Below are positions 1 to 9,968 of a DNA stretch of 64,000 nucleotides, piece by piece. A program made the position numbers and the translations under genes. Each line of letters starts with the position of its first letter. Position 1 is the stretch's first letter. Below the pieces are notes generated by a model. The model saw only the letters and a program-made list of their open reading frames with translations. It was not told where the DNA came from and did not search any database. The stretch spans positions 8,366,519 to 8,430,518 of the forward strand of contig CM049306.1 in NCBI GenBank assembly GCA_026874595.1, read 5' to 3'. This DNA is from Sipunculus nudus. Its lineage: Eukaryota > Annelida > Sipuncula > Golfingiida > Sipunculidae.

Positions 1-2290
1 GAGAGTGTCGGCTAAATGGACGATGCAGACGAGGTATATAGTCCGTGTGGAAGGTGTGAACAGTGTCGACTGTGGAGAGTGTGGGCTAAATAGACGATGC
101 AGACGAGGTATATAGACCGTGTGGACAGTGTGAACAGTGTCGACTGTGGAGAGTGTGGGCTAAATGGACGATGCAGACGAGGTATATAGACCGTGTGGAC
201 AGTGTGAACAGTGTGGACTGTGGAGAGTGTTGGCTAAATGGACGATGCAGACGAGGTATATAGACCGTGTGGACAGTGTGAACAGTGTCGACTGTGGAGA
301 GTGTGGGCTAAATAGACGATGCAGACGAGGTATATAGACCGTGTGGACAGTGTGAACAGTGTCGACTGTGGAGAGTGTGGGCTAAATGGACGATGCAGAC
401 GAGGTATATAGACCGTGTGGACAGTGTGAACAGTGTCGACTGTGGAGAGTGTGGGCTAAATGGACGATGCAGACGAGGTATATAGACCGTGTGGACAGTG
501 TGAACAGTGTCGACTGTGGAGAGTGTGGGCTAAATGGACGATGCAGACGAGGTATATAGACCGTGTGGACAGTGTGAACAGTGTCGACTGTGGAGAGTGT
601 GGGCTAAATGGACGATGCAGACGAGGTATATAGACCGTGTGGACAGTGTGAACAGTGTCGAGTGTGGAGAGTGTGGGCTAAATGGACGATGCAGACGAGG
701 TATATAGACCGTGTGGAAAGTGTGAACAGTGTCGACTGTGGAGAGTGTGGGCTAAATAGACGATGCAGACGAGGTATATAGACCGTGTGGACAGTGTGAA
801 CAGTGTCGATTGTGGAGAGTATGGGCTAAATGGACGATGCAGACGAGGTATATAGACCGTGTGGACAGTGTGAACAGTGTCGACTTTGGAGAGTGTGGGC
901 TAAATGGACGATGCAGACGAGGTATATAGACCGTGTTTGGACAGTGTGAACAGTGTCGACTGTGGAGAGTGTGGGCTAAATGGACGATGCAGACGAGGTA
1001 TATAGACCGTGTGGACAGTGTGAACAGTGTCGACTGTGGAGAGTGTGGGCTAAATGGACGATGCAGACGAGGTATATAGACCGTGTGGACAGTGTGAACA
1101 GTGTCGACTGTGGAGAGTGTGTGATAAATAGACGATGTAGACGAGGTATATAGACCGTGTGGACAGTGTGAACAGTGTCGACTGTGGAGAGTGTGGGCTA
1201 AATGGACGATGGAGACGAGGTATATAGACCGTGTGGACAGTGCGAACAGTGTCGACTGTGGAGAGTATGGGCTAAATGGACGATGCAGACGAGGTATATA
1301 GACCGTGTGGACAGTGTGAACAGTGTCGACTGTGGAGAGTGTGGGCTAAATGGACTATGCAGACGAGGTATATAGACCGTGTGGAAGGTGTGAACAGTGT
1401 CGACTGTGGGCTAAATGGACGATGCAGACGAGGTATATAGACCGTGTGGACAGTGTGAACAGTGTCGACTGTGGAGAGTGTGGGCTAAATGGACGATGCA
1501 GACGAGGTATATAGACCGTGTGGACAGTGTGAGGTGTCGACTGTGGAGAGTGTGGGCTAAATGGACGAAGCAGACGAGGTATATAGACCGTGTGGACAGT
1601 GTGAACAGTGTCGACTGTGGAGAGTGTGGGCTAAATGGACGATGCAGACGAGGTATATAGACCGTGTGAACAGTGTGAACAGTGTCGACTGTTGAGAGTG
1701 TGGGCTAAATGGACGATGCAGACGAGGTATATAGACTGTGTGGACAGTGTGAACAGTGTCGACTGTGGAGAGTGTGGGCTAAATGGACGATACAGACGAG
1801 GTATATAGACCGTGTGGACAGTGTGAACAGTGTCGACTGTGGAGAGTGTGGGCTAGATTGACGATACAGACGAGGTATATAGACCGTGTGAATAGTGTGA
1901 ACAGTGTCGACTGTGGAGAGTGTGGGCTAAATGGACGATTCAGACGAGGTATATAGACCGTGTGGACAGTGTGAACAGTGTCGACTGTGGAGAGTGTGGG
2001 CTAAATGGACAATGCAGACGAGGTATATAGACCGTGTGGACAGTGTGAACAGTGTCGACTGTGGAGAGTGTGGGCTAAATGGACGATACAGACGAGGTAT
2101 ATAGACCGTGTGGACAGTGTGAACAGTGTCGACTGTGGAGAGTGTGGGCTAAATGGACAATGCAGACGAGGTATATAGACCGTGTGAACAGTGTGAACAG
2201 TGTCGACTGTGGAGAGTGTGGGCTAAATGGACGATACAGACGAGGTATATAGACCGTGTGGAAGGTGTGAACTGTGGAGACTGTCGATTA
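1..2290. repeat. 74-bp tandem satellite, 31 units
   Basis: The word GCTAAAT recurs at 11, 85, 159, 233, 307 and so on to 2220, almost always 74 bp apart, giving 31 units. Each unit has about 45 bp of degenerate 9-mers (GACCGTGTG, GACAGTGTG, AACAGTGTC, GACTGTGGA, GAGAGTGTG) and a 29-bp non-repetitive part ending in GGTATATA. Most copies differ by single substitutions. One copy near 1400 lacks 9 bp and one near 1530 lacks 3 bp. The array runs off the left edge, so its true length is unknown. The 74-bp period is not a multiple of three, so a coding role is unlikely. Confidence 0.97.
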
Positions 2291-2895
2291 CGTGGTGAGT
2301 GGGCTGTGTGGACAAAGTGGACTGCATATGCATGTGGCCCGTGTGGACAGTATGAACAGTATGAAATGTGTAAACAGTGTGGACCATGTGGACAGCATGA
2401 ACTGTGTGGACTGTGTTGACAGTATGAACAGTGTGGACTGGGTTGACAGTATGAACAGTGTGGATAGTGTTGACAGTATGAACAGTGTGGACTGTGTTGA
2501 CAGAATGAACAGTGTGGACGGTGTTGACAGTATGAACAGTGTAGACCGTGTTGACAGAATGAACAGTGTTGACCGTGTTGACAGTATGAACAGTGTGGAC
2601 TGTGTTGACAGTATGAACAGTGTGGACTGTGTTGACAGAATTAACAGTGTTGACCGTGTTGACAGTATGAACAGTGTAGACCGTGTTGACAGAATGAACA
2701 GTGTGGACCGTGTTGACAGAATGAACAGTGTAGACCGTGTTGACAGTATGAACAGTGTGGATAATGTTGACGGTATGAACAGTGTGGACCGTGTTGGCAG
2801 TATGAACAGTGTGGACCGTGTTGACAATATGAACAGTGTGGACCGTGTTGACAATATGAACAGTGTGGCCCGTGTTGACAGTATGAACAGTAATG
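2291..2895. repeat. 27-bp tandem repeat (3 x 9 bp), about 18 units
   Basis: From about 2395 the unit is CAGTGTGGA, CTGTGTTGA, CAGTATGAA, repeated with point changes. The stretch 2291-2395 is transitional, with irregular 9-mers of the same kind. Because 27 is a multiple of three and no unit contains a stop in several frames, long open frames appear on both strands, for example Met-Asn-Ser-Val-Asp repeats on the plus strand. These are best read as by-products of the repeat. The 9-mers resemble those in the adjacent 74-bp satellite, so the two arrays are probably related by descent. Confidence 0.93.
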
Positions 2896-3368
2896 AACAA
2901 ACAAAATACATACGTTGGTGTTTAGTTGCTGGTATGAGAAGCCGGCGTGACATGCTGATCACATGTTACTCGGACCGGAAGTAGGAGGGAAGGTGACACA
3001 CATACCAGTTCCTTAATCAATTTTATAAGAATAGACTTTCTTACTGGAAAGAATTTTTTTTATTTTACACGGTTCTTTATAAATTTCATATGTTAACAAT
3101 GACCCCGTGACGTATATGATGCGGTTTTCATTGTAAATACCAGATGTTTCACCTACGTACGGGACATAATCTTTTAATAGGAAACATTGCTTTCGAAGGA
3201 AGAGTCAACTTGCATGCAAATGGAGGTTTATAAATACCATGTTTATCCCTGAGGAGTGCCTATATATAAACTGTAATTGACGTTACACAAAATACAGTCT
3301 GATGGATATCAACACAAGAAAGGCTCATTAGGAGTTAAAGATAAAATCAATAGGCCTACTTTTATCGC

Positions 3369-3370
<2 letters not shown>
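2896..3370. other. AT-rich spacer, nothing recognised
   Basis: Unique-looking AT-rich sequence between the 27-bp array and the first TA microsatellite. I see no open frame or RNA gene in it. Confidence 0.6.
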
Positions 3371-3429
<59 letters not shown>

Positions 3430-3477
3430 ATCCACTGTATGGTATAAAAGTATTCTTTATTTGAATTATAAATATAA

Positions 3478-3526
<49 letters not shown>
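3371..3526. repeat. Compound TA/TG microsatellite pair
   Basis: A TA run (3372-3406) passes directly into a TG run (to 3429). A second pure TA run lies at 3480-3526. About 50 bp of ordinary sequence separates them. Open frames across this stretch encode only Tyr-Ile or Thr-His repeats. Confidence 0.97.
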
Positions 3527-3528
<2 letters not shown>

Positions 3529-4030
3529 GTATTTGTTTTGGCGTCAGTGGCTATTATGCTTAGGAAGTGTCTAGGCAGCCGACAATGTCGACTGCGGAGT
3601 GTCAGACTCCTAGACTGTCTATAGGCTGCCGAGCCCACACTCCAGCAGTTGCGCAGCAAATAATGCTTTAACTGTTATCACTTAGTGTCAGCTTCCTAGA
3701 TGTGTGACATTCTAGACCTAGTAGTCAAATAGTTAGTCAACAGTTGCTGAATGTTGGGGATGAATTTCCCACTTTTTGTGATTTGGCGACAAAGCTAAAT
3801 ATGTATAAAAATTCCCACGAGGTCAAATTATGGAAACAAGATGCTAAAACTATTGCTGGTTCTAGGAAGCGGTGACCCTAATAATAAGTCATTAATCCTG
3901 AAATAAAGCACTCATTAAGAAATATTGGAACTTAACATATTTGGTATTTAATAATTGCTTCAGTGTCATATGCAAGGAATATTATATTTCTGTAATTTCC
4001 TCAGTGTCATATATGTTAGGAATATATATA

Positions 4031-4872
4031 GGAAGTGGCTAAACAGCCGGCAGGGTGCCGGTAGTTTAGATCACAGGCTAAACAGCCGGCAGGGAAAATT
4101 GACATTGCCGGCAGTTTAACCTGTGAATGCATGCTCTATTTCAGTGTGATGCTCTGTACTTTCCATTATTATTTGAGAGTGAGCTGACAATATAGTGCTG
4201 ACTTACCAAATTAGATATTTTGCTGGTCTATATGTAATAAGTATGTTGCGTAGGTATTAAGAAGTGCACATTTTGTTATATTAACCGGGTAGTTTTATTT
4301 AGATTTACAAGTAGGAGTTGAACTGAAGTTTACTGTCACATCAGCTGCTTATATATGCTTATGAGCTGACAATGGGTGTGTGAAAGCACTAACAACTCAT
4401 GAGATGTCATATCAAAGGAAATGTAGATTCTTTGATTAAAGTAAATCAAGTGTGAAGCATAACGCCTGTTTATGTACTAGTGTTGTTATGAGCAAACAAA
4501 TAATCAGTGTTTGAAAACAAACAACTCAGGATATGTAAAATAAATGGTCCAAGGATCAGCTTATAACTTGATCAAAGGTAATCAAACAAACTTGCACCAC
4601 ACCCAATTAATTAAAGCTGTTGTGCCTATATTGTGCTGCGAGATGATGCAAGAAATATCCACACCGACAGGTAATTCTTTCATACAGACCATCAAATTAT
4701 CTTATTTGGTAAGTAAGCACTATATTGTCAGCTCATTGTCAAAATGATAATGGAAAGTATTGAGTATCACAATGAAACTCTGGAAAGAGCATGCATTTAT
4801 TTGCATGTGGCCTATACTGCTGGCAAGGTTAATTTTCCTGCCGGCTGTTTAGCCTGTGGTTTAGCCACTTCC
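4031..4872. mobile_element. Inner, nested foldback element of the same family
   Basis: The left TIR starts GGAAGTGGCTAAACAGCCGG at 4031 and the right TIR is its inverse ending at 4872. The arms match for about 210 bp, including GAGCTGACAATATAGTGCT in opposite orientation at about 4180 and 4715. The flanks ATATATATA (4022-4030) and ATATATACA (4873-4881) fit a 9-bp target duplication with one mismatch. The TIR matches the outer element at about 18 of 22 positions. The word GGCTAAACAGCCGGCAGGG occurs twice in the left arm. The central AT-rich part has short open frames only. Confidence 0.83.
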
Positions 4873-4885
4873 ATATATACATATG

Positions 4886-4886
<1 letters not shown>

Positions 4887-4947
<61 letters not shown>

Positions 4948-5010
4948 TGTGTATACCATTTCCGTCTATATACAATGAATCAGCTTGGCTATTCATACAT
5001 CTATATATAA

Positions 5011-5054
<44 letters not shown>

Positions 5055-5075
5055 CATATATATATACCATATATA
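4887..5075. repeat. Long interrupted TA microsatellite
   Basis: TA runs lie at 4887-4946 and about 5005-5075, with a short unique stretch between. The first starts almost at the right end of the inner foldback element, which probably inserted into an existing TA tract, since TA sequence also flanks its left end. Confidence 0.93.
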
Positions 5076-5442
5076 TTTTTTTTTGTATATTTTGTACAAT
5101 AAAAGTTCAAATAAATGTAGTTATGAAAATATTGTCCAATATGTTTTAATGTATGATTTAATGTATCAAACCATTAGTATTAGGTCTAGAATGTTACACA
5201 TCTGGGCAGCTGACACTTAGTGATATCAGTTAAAGCATTGTCGGCTGCGCAGTGACTGGAGTGTGCATGGACAGTTTAGGCAGACGACATTGTCGGCTGC
5301 CTAGACACTTCCTTATACTTATGGGCTGCGTGCAATGGAGATAATTCGCTCTGACATACCAAGGTTGGTCTGATATTTACTGGTTTTTAACCCTGACAGG
5401 CCGGTGTGGCCGTAAGGGTGTCGTTATGGCCGTGTTTACGTC

Positions 5443-5543
5443 ATGGAGGCTGCTTCATTTGAAGCATCCACATCAGTTTTTCCTATGGAGGAAGCGGTCG
5501 GTGATAGCGATAAGAGATGGTGCAGGCAATCAAGCCGGTACAG
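5443..5543 (+). CDS. Candidate first coding exon of an unknown gene
   Basis: An ATG with G at -3 and G at +4 opens a frame of 33 codons plus 2 nt. It begins MEAASFEASTSVFPMEEAVG and ends at CAG followed by GTGTAA, a good 5' splice-site match. Local GC is higher than in the flanks, and the codons look ordinary rather than repeat-derived. Read through, the frame stops at the TAG at 5560, just inside the adjacent foldback element. The candidate donor GT is exactly the first two bases of that element's TIR. I do not recognise the peptide. It may be a real exon, a truncated exon or chance, and only RNA evidence would decide. Confidence 0.25.
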
Positions 5544-6356
5544 GTGTAACAGGCCAGAATAGCCCCCTAGATTGTATACCTGGGTATAATCTGGCCTAGC
5601 CCAAACTATACCCGGGTATTAAATGGGCCAGGCCAAATCATACCCCGGGATATATTCTGGCCAAGTCCATTTTATACCCCGTTAGGCCAGATTATAACCC
5701 CCCCCCCCCCCCCCACTTGCTTTTAATAGCTGTGCTTCATACCTTAAACAATTGTAGTTTTTTACGAAATTAATCACCTTCAAACCGACCACAAAATATC
5801 CACATTTAAATGAACTCTGGCTGAAAATAGTAACCCGATGTATTAAAATATATAAATGTACATTTATATAAAAGTACAGTGCTAATGTAATTTCGATTGA
5901 ATAAATTATGGTCTAAGGAAGTTACTAAATATGTCATTCTCTATGGTTATTTCGTATCAATACTAATATTGTAAGTTTTGTCATGACAGTGTCTAAATTA
6001 AACTTACATTATAATTCACACATTTCTCTGATATCATGGATATGGAGATGGATGAATGATCCATGGTTTGGAGTAGCTCTTAATCATGTTAATCTGATAT
6101 TTGATAATGGTGATAGAAAATAGGTATTACAAATTTATAAGAATTAAGATAAGTTATGTTTAAATACTGTTGATCAAATGGATCTCCACATCTAGCCTGG
6201 TACAAGTCAGTTTCTGTGATTCGTATGAGGGGTATAAATTGGCCTGGAGGGGTATAAAACAGCCTAGGCCAGAATATACCCCGCGGTATTTTCTGGCCTA
6301 AGCTAAAATATACCCGGGTATAAACTGGGCAGGGGATATAATCTGGCCTGTTACAC
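5544..6356. mobile_element. Foldback/MITE-like element with GTGTAACAGGCC ends
   Basis: GTGTAACAGGCCAGA at 5544 is matched in reverse complement by the sequence ending at 6356. About 150 bp of each arm is built from repeated GGCCAGA / TATACCCCGGGTATA words in inverted orientation (5570-5710 and 6225-6350). The centre (5715-6220) is AT-rich and has no coding frame. A poly-C run of about 15 lies at 5698-5714. The flanks CGGTACAG and CGGCAG are similar but do not form a clean target duplication, so the superfamily is open. Confidence 0.75.
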
Positions 6357-6365
6357 CGGCAGTAT

Positions 6366-7473
6366 TGTCTTGTCATTTCTTAGCATTCACGTGGACTCGT
6401 AACCCCGGTGTTGGTTGCTTGGTGACGTAGTGCCTCGTTTGCGTCAAACAGAAATTATAATTCAGCAGAGGTGACCGTTAAATTTCAATCTGATCAGAAC
6501 AATGAAGACGGTTTATCCCAACTACACGTGTGACAATTATCTTACCTGTTTTTGACATCTGTAGTGAATAAAGGTATGCGGGGTGCGTGCGTCAGGGCGC
6601 CATGAGTGAGATGCTCCGATGTCAGTGAGGTCTTTAGTGAATACCTCAGTCGATATCGCGGCTTGTTTGCGGAAAATAATGGCCACACTGGTATCAGTGA
6701 CCGTAAATATGGTTTGTAGGATCCTGAAAAAAACATGTATGGAATTTTTCTGAACGCTCATGTAAGCAACGAATTCGTTAAATGAGAACCAGAGCCTAAT
6801 ACAGCATGATATTATTATATGAATGTATAGCTGGTTCTCTGCTGCTCTGGGGTATACAGGCAAATATTAAAGATAACATATCAAATTGAATTTTATTTAG
6901 AGTGAAGAGAAGAGAGCTGTTAATACAAGTGGGGGGGGTGTAAAAATTAAGATGTTTATATATAAGCAGAGCCTGAGACTGCGTGTTTACGTGGGGCCCA
7001 GCCTCCTGCTCCGCCTTCATCTGCCTGGCAGATGTGAGGAAACCTGTAACAGCTTCATCCCCGACCGGGAGATGTGGGCGGGACGCAGGGGATGGCCACA
7101 GATATCAACAAACAGGTTCCCCTGAGCCAACATCTGTATACCTTCATCTTGTCAACGTGGATGTCGGTAGGAAGAAAAGAGCCTTCTGGCATAAATATAT
7201 ACGCCCATGCAGTGTACAGCGCTTCCAAGGACATAGATTCTTTCATGTATACATCTTGGGGTGTGCTCTGTACTTAAATGTGTTTGTGTATTGTTTATGT
7301 TGACATTCGCCATATGATAGTATTTTATATTCTAATGATATTTGTATATTTCATATACACACAATGAATTTTTTTTTTTATGTGTTGACAAAGAATATTT
7401 TATCCATCTATCTATCGATCTATATATCGGCATTTCTTTGTTTCTCTCTGTCTCTGTTTTTTTGTCTGTCCGT

Positions 7474-7474
<1 letters not shown>
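6366..7474. other. Gene-free stretch
   Basis: I see no supported gene. Open frames of 60-108 codons occur on both strands between 6537 and 7303, but they overlap one another, lack splice context and show no recognisable domain. The part 6980-7200 is somewhat GC-richer. Confidence 0.5.

Positions 7475-7529
<55 letters not shown>
7475..7529. repeat. CT/GA microsatellite
   Basis: About 27 uninterrupted CT dinucleotides, preceded by an impure CT/TCTG tract from 7440. Confidence 0.97.
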
Positions 7530-7531
<2 letters not shown>

Positions 7532-8954
7532 GAGTTATTACTTTTTTTCTGAGACAACATGCTCAACAGGCTCAAAATACTGGCACAGTTCCAGGTAGCA
7601 GCTCTCACAAAGTGGCCGAAGAAATGATACTTCCTAAATACCGGAAGTCGTCTGTAATTGTATCAGGACGGGAAATGACAGGTCGCCTGTCTCAGCACAC
7701 ACAAGCCCGGCGACACTCTCTGTCTCTGACCTCCTGCCCTCCCAATTATAGTCAGCAATCTGCCACTCCGGGTGTCCTGCTAAACTGACATTTCCTTGAC
7801 GATGTTCATATATTGGGTATTTTTCTTTCGTTTTATTTTGCAATTAATTTACGATGTATGAAAAAAAACCCTTCCCCATACATGAATCATCTTTTACCAG
7901 GAAACTTGGTCAAGAAAATGAGAAAAGGTTTAGGTACGTCTTTACCTTACAATTTTGTCTTGCTCTCCTGTCCCGTCTTAATCATTTGCACACTCTGAAG
8001 TTGTTTCTTATTTGCCAAGTATAGTATTGATGATATATTCTTTGAACCCTGAAATCAGGTCAAAATTGGTGTTTGATATGCTTAACATTTTGTACATTTT
8101 GAATAAGAAGACTGAAACAGTGTGCCCAGTTTACATATATATCAACACTGCTAACTCAGTAATGGTTGCATGGGTCCTCCTATATTTGCTCTTCATACAT
8201 ATTGATCTTGAAGAACCTTTTGTTAGCATGGAGGTACTACCTTCATATTGTGCATTTTATAATGTATTTTCATTTATTTTGTTATAATTTAGTAATTTTG
8301 TAATATAGATATTAATTTCTGATTTCTACTAAAACTCACATAGATCCGCTTAAGATTTCCAGGCAAATACATGCAAAGATTGAGACATTCACGTTGCAAT
8401 GTTAGATCAGTAACGTAGATTTTTCAGTGAATCAAAAGACTGAAAAGTGGACTAATTCAATCTAACTTATTCCATGTCATCGTGAAAAGTTTTAAGAATG
8501 TTGGGTCACTTATTTCTTGAAAACATCAAGGGTCAGTGTAAAATGAGTCATTGTGGGCAAAAAAAAGTCATGCGCATTAAACTATTGAATTATTCACAGC
8601 GTTAAAATTCCTTCAGTAAAACTGACCTTTTTGCATGGTCATTGTCTCTTTGTCACTTTCTCCCAGGTCTAAATTATTTATTTATATTAGATAATATATA
8701 ATGGCGAGGTCGTGATCCTCAAGCGAGAGCCATGTACTTGTTGAGATTTAACTTGCCGCACATTAACTGATAATCCCTGGCTTAGGACTTAACTGTCTTT
8801 ATGGATATTTTACAAGCCAATTATACAAAGCAAAATCATATCATTTTATTTCCATTTCTATCTGTTGAAAAACTAGTTCTTTATATTCGCTACATTGCAT
8901 ATCAGAGCATGGTCACGACCTTGAAAATTAGGTCAAAGAAAAAGAATAAATAAC
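7530..8954. other. Gene-free AT-rich stretch
   Basis: No supported gene, RNA or mobile element seen. Short open frames at 7813-7998 and 8012-8287 are hydrophobic and AT-driven. Confidence 0.5.
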
Positions 8955-9327
8955 TAGAAATATGCATTCTTACGAATACAGGCCTCCGCCATGTGGGCGG
9001 CCCTTAATGTGCATGGGGTATACTCCGCAGCCCACGATTTCATTCACTTATTGGCCCTTATATATGTCCAGATGTATTGGTGCATATGTTCCAAAACCAG
9101 TCAGTGCATTCACGTATTGCCCTAATTCCCGTGTTCAACTGACATATTTCCTGGATCCGGATCATGAGCAAGACCAACACCAAAGTCTATAATCCATTCT
9201 TCATGGGCACATTCTCGAGGTGCATTGAAAATTTCATGCATGGGGTTCCGTGGTCAAACACACATACACTCACACACACACACGAACGGGAATGAACGCA
9301 TATTTACGTACCCACCTGGCGGATGCT
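8955..9327 (+). repeat. Dispersed repeat with GCCTCCGCC/GGCGGA ends, copy A
   Basis: It starts TAGAAATATGCATTCTTACGA, then GGCCTCCGCCAT. It contains a CA tract and AACGGGAATGAACGCATA and ends CACCTGGCGGATGC. The same order of words is found at 53670-53984 and in part at 54289-54507 and 56730-56790. The inverted GCCTCCGCCA / TGGCGGAGGC ends suggest a short non-autonomous element. An open frame at 8962-9192 falls inside the repeat and is not taken as a gene. Confidence 0.75.
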
Positions 9328-9909
9328 ATAAATAAATATCAGGTACACATCTGCCACGTTTAGGGAAAATCAGCCGCATATTAGAGATCTAGCGCAAAAA
9401 TGCACAGAAGAAGAAAAAAGAAATACAAAACAAAAACTGACAAACCCCTAAAATTCACCTCTTCCTGCAGGTGGGCCGCTTAATGAATAAAAAAAATCGC
9501 CCCATGCAGATTGAATAGGTTGAGGCAGATTCTATGGTATTAATATATATGTATATGGCATTTATCGTTGTAAGACAATGAATTATTTGAAATGTGTGTC
9601 TTTGATCTTTCTATTCACGTGCCCATGCTTGCAAATAGGACCAAATGGAAATTTCCCAGATATGTCCCGACATCGTAAACAATAAGCATGCATCGAATAT
9701 ACCATAACAGCCTCAATGAAAGAATAATAATATACAGGCTTGTTTAAGATCCGTCATTACCTGGCTCTACAATCTATACATATATATTCTTCCTGATTTT
9801 GTTTTTTATTCAATGAACTCTCTAGAATCGACCTTTGAATTTACGTCCCGTGAAAATGGTTACTGTTTTGTGAGCTCCCCCAATGTTCTGCGCTGTTAAC
9901 GTCTAGCCT

Positions 9910-9911
<2 letters not shown>

Positions 9912-9963
<52 letters not shown>
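9912..9963. repeat. TA microsatellite
   Basis: About 26 uninterrupted AT dinucleotides, followed by a short TTTATTTAT tract. Confidence 0.97.

Positions 9964-9968
<5 letters not shown>

Larger units (their letters stand above)
3563..5312. mobile_element. Outer foldback DNA element with long TIRs
   Basis: The left end (GGAAGTGTCTAGGCAGCCGA at 3563) is the reverse complement of the right end at 5312. The similarity continues inward for about 170 bp per arm, for example CTTTAACTG-TATCACT and CATTCTAGACCTA on both sides. The flanks are TTATGCTTA (3554-3562) and TTATACTTA (5313-5321), which is a 9-bp target duplication with one mismatch. No transposase frame is visible, so the element is non-autonomous. 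A 9-bp duplication with long TIRs recalls Mutator-type elements, but that assignment is inference. A second member of the same family sits inside it. Confidence 0.85.

Noticed and set aside
1415-2419. Open frames within the 74-bp and 27-bp arrays
   Set aside because: They are by-products of stop-free repeat units, change frame with the 74-bp period, and have no gene context.
3309-3659. 116-codon minus-strand frame over TA/TG microsatellites
   Set aside because: Tyr-Ile and Thr-His runs come from the microsatellites; no other coding evidence.
4544-4747. 67-codon frame inside the inner foldback element
   Set aside because: No transposase motif; it lies partly in the inverted arm and is short enough to be chance.
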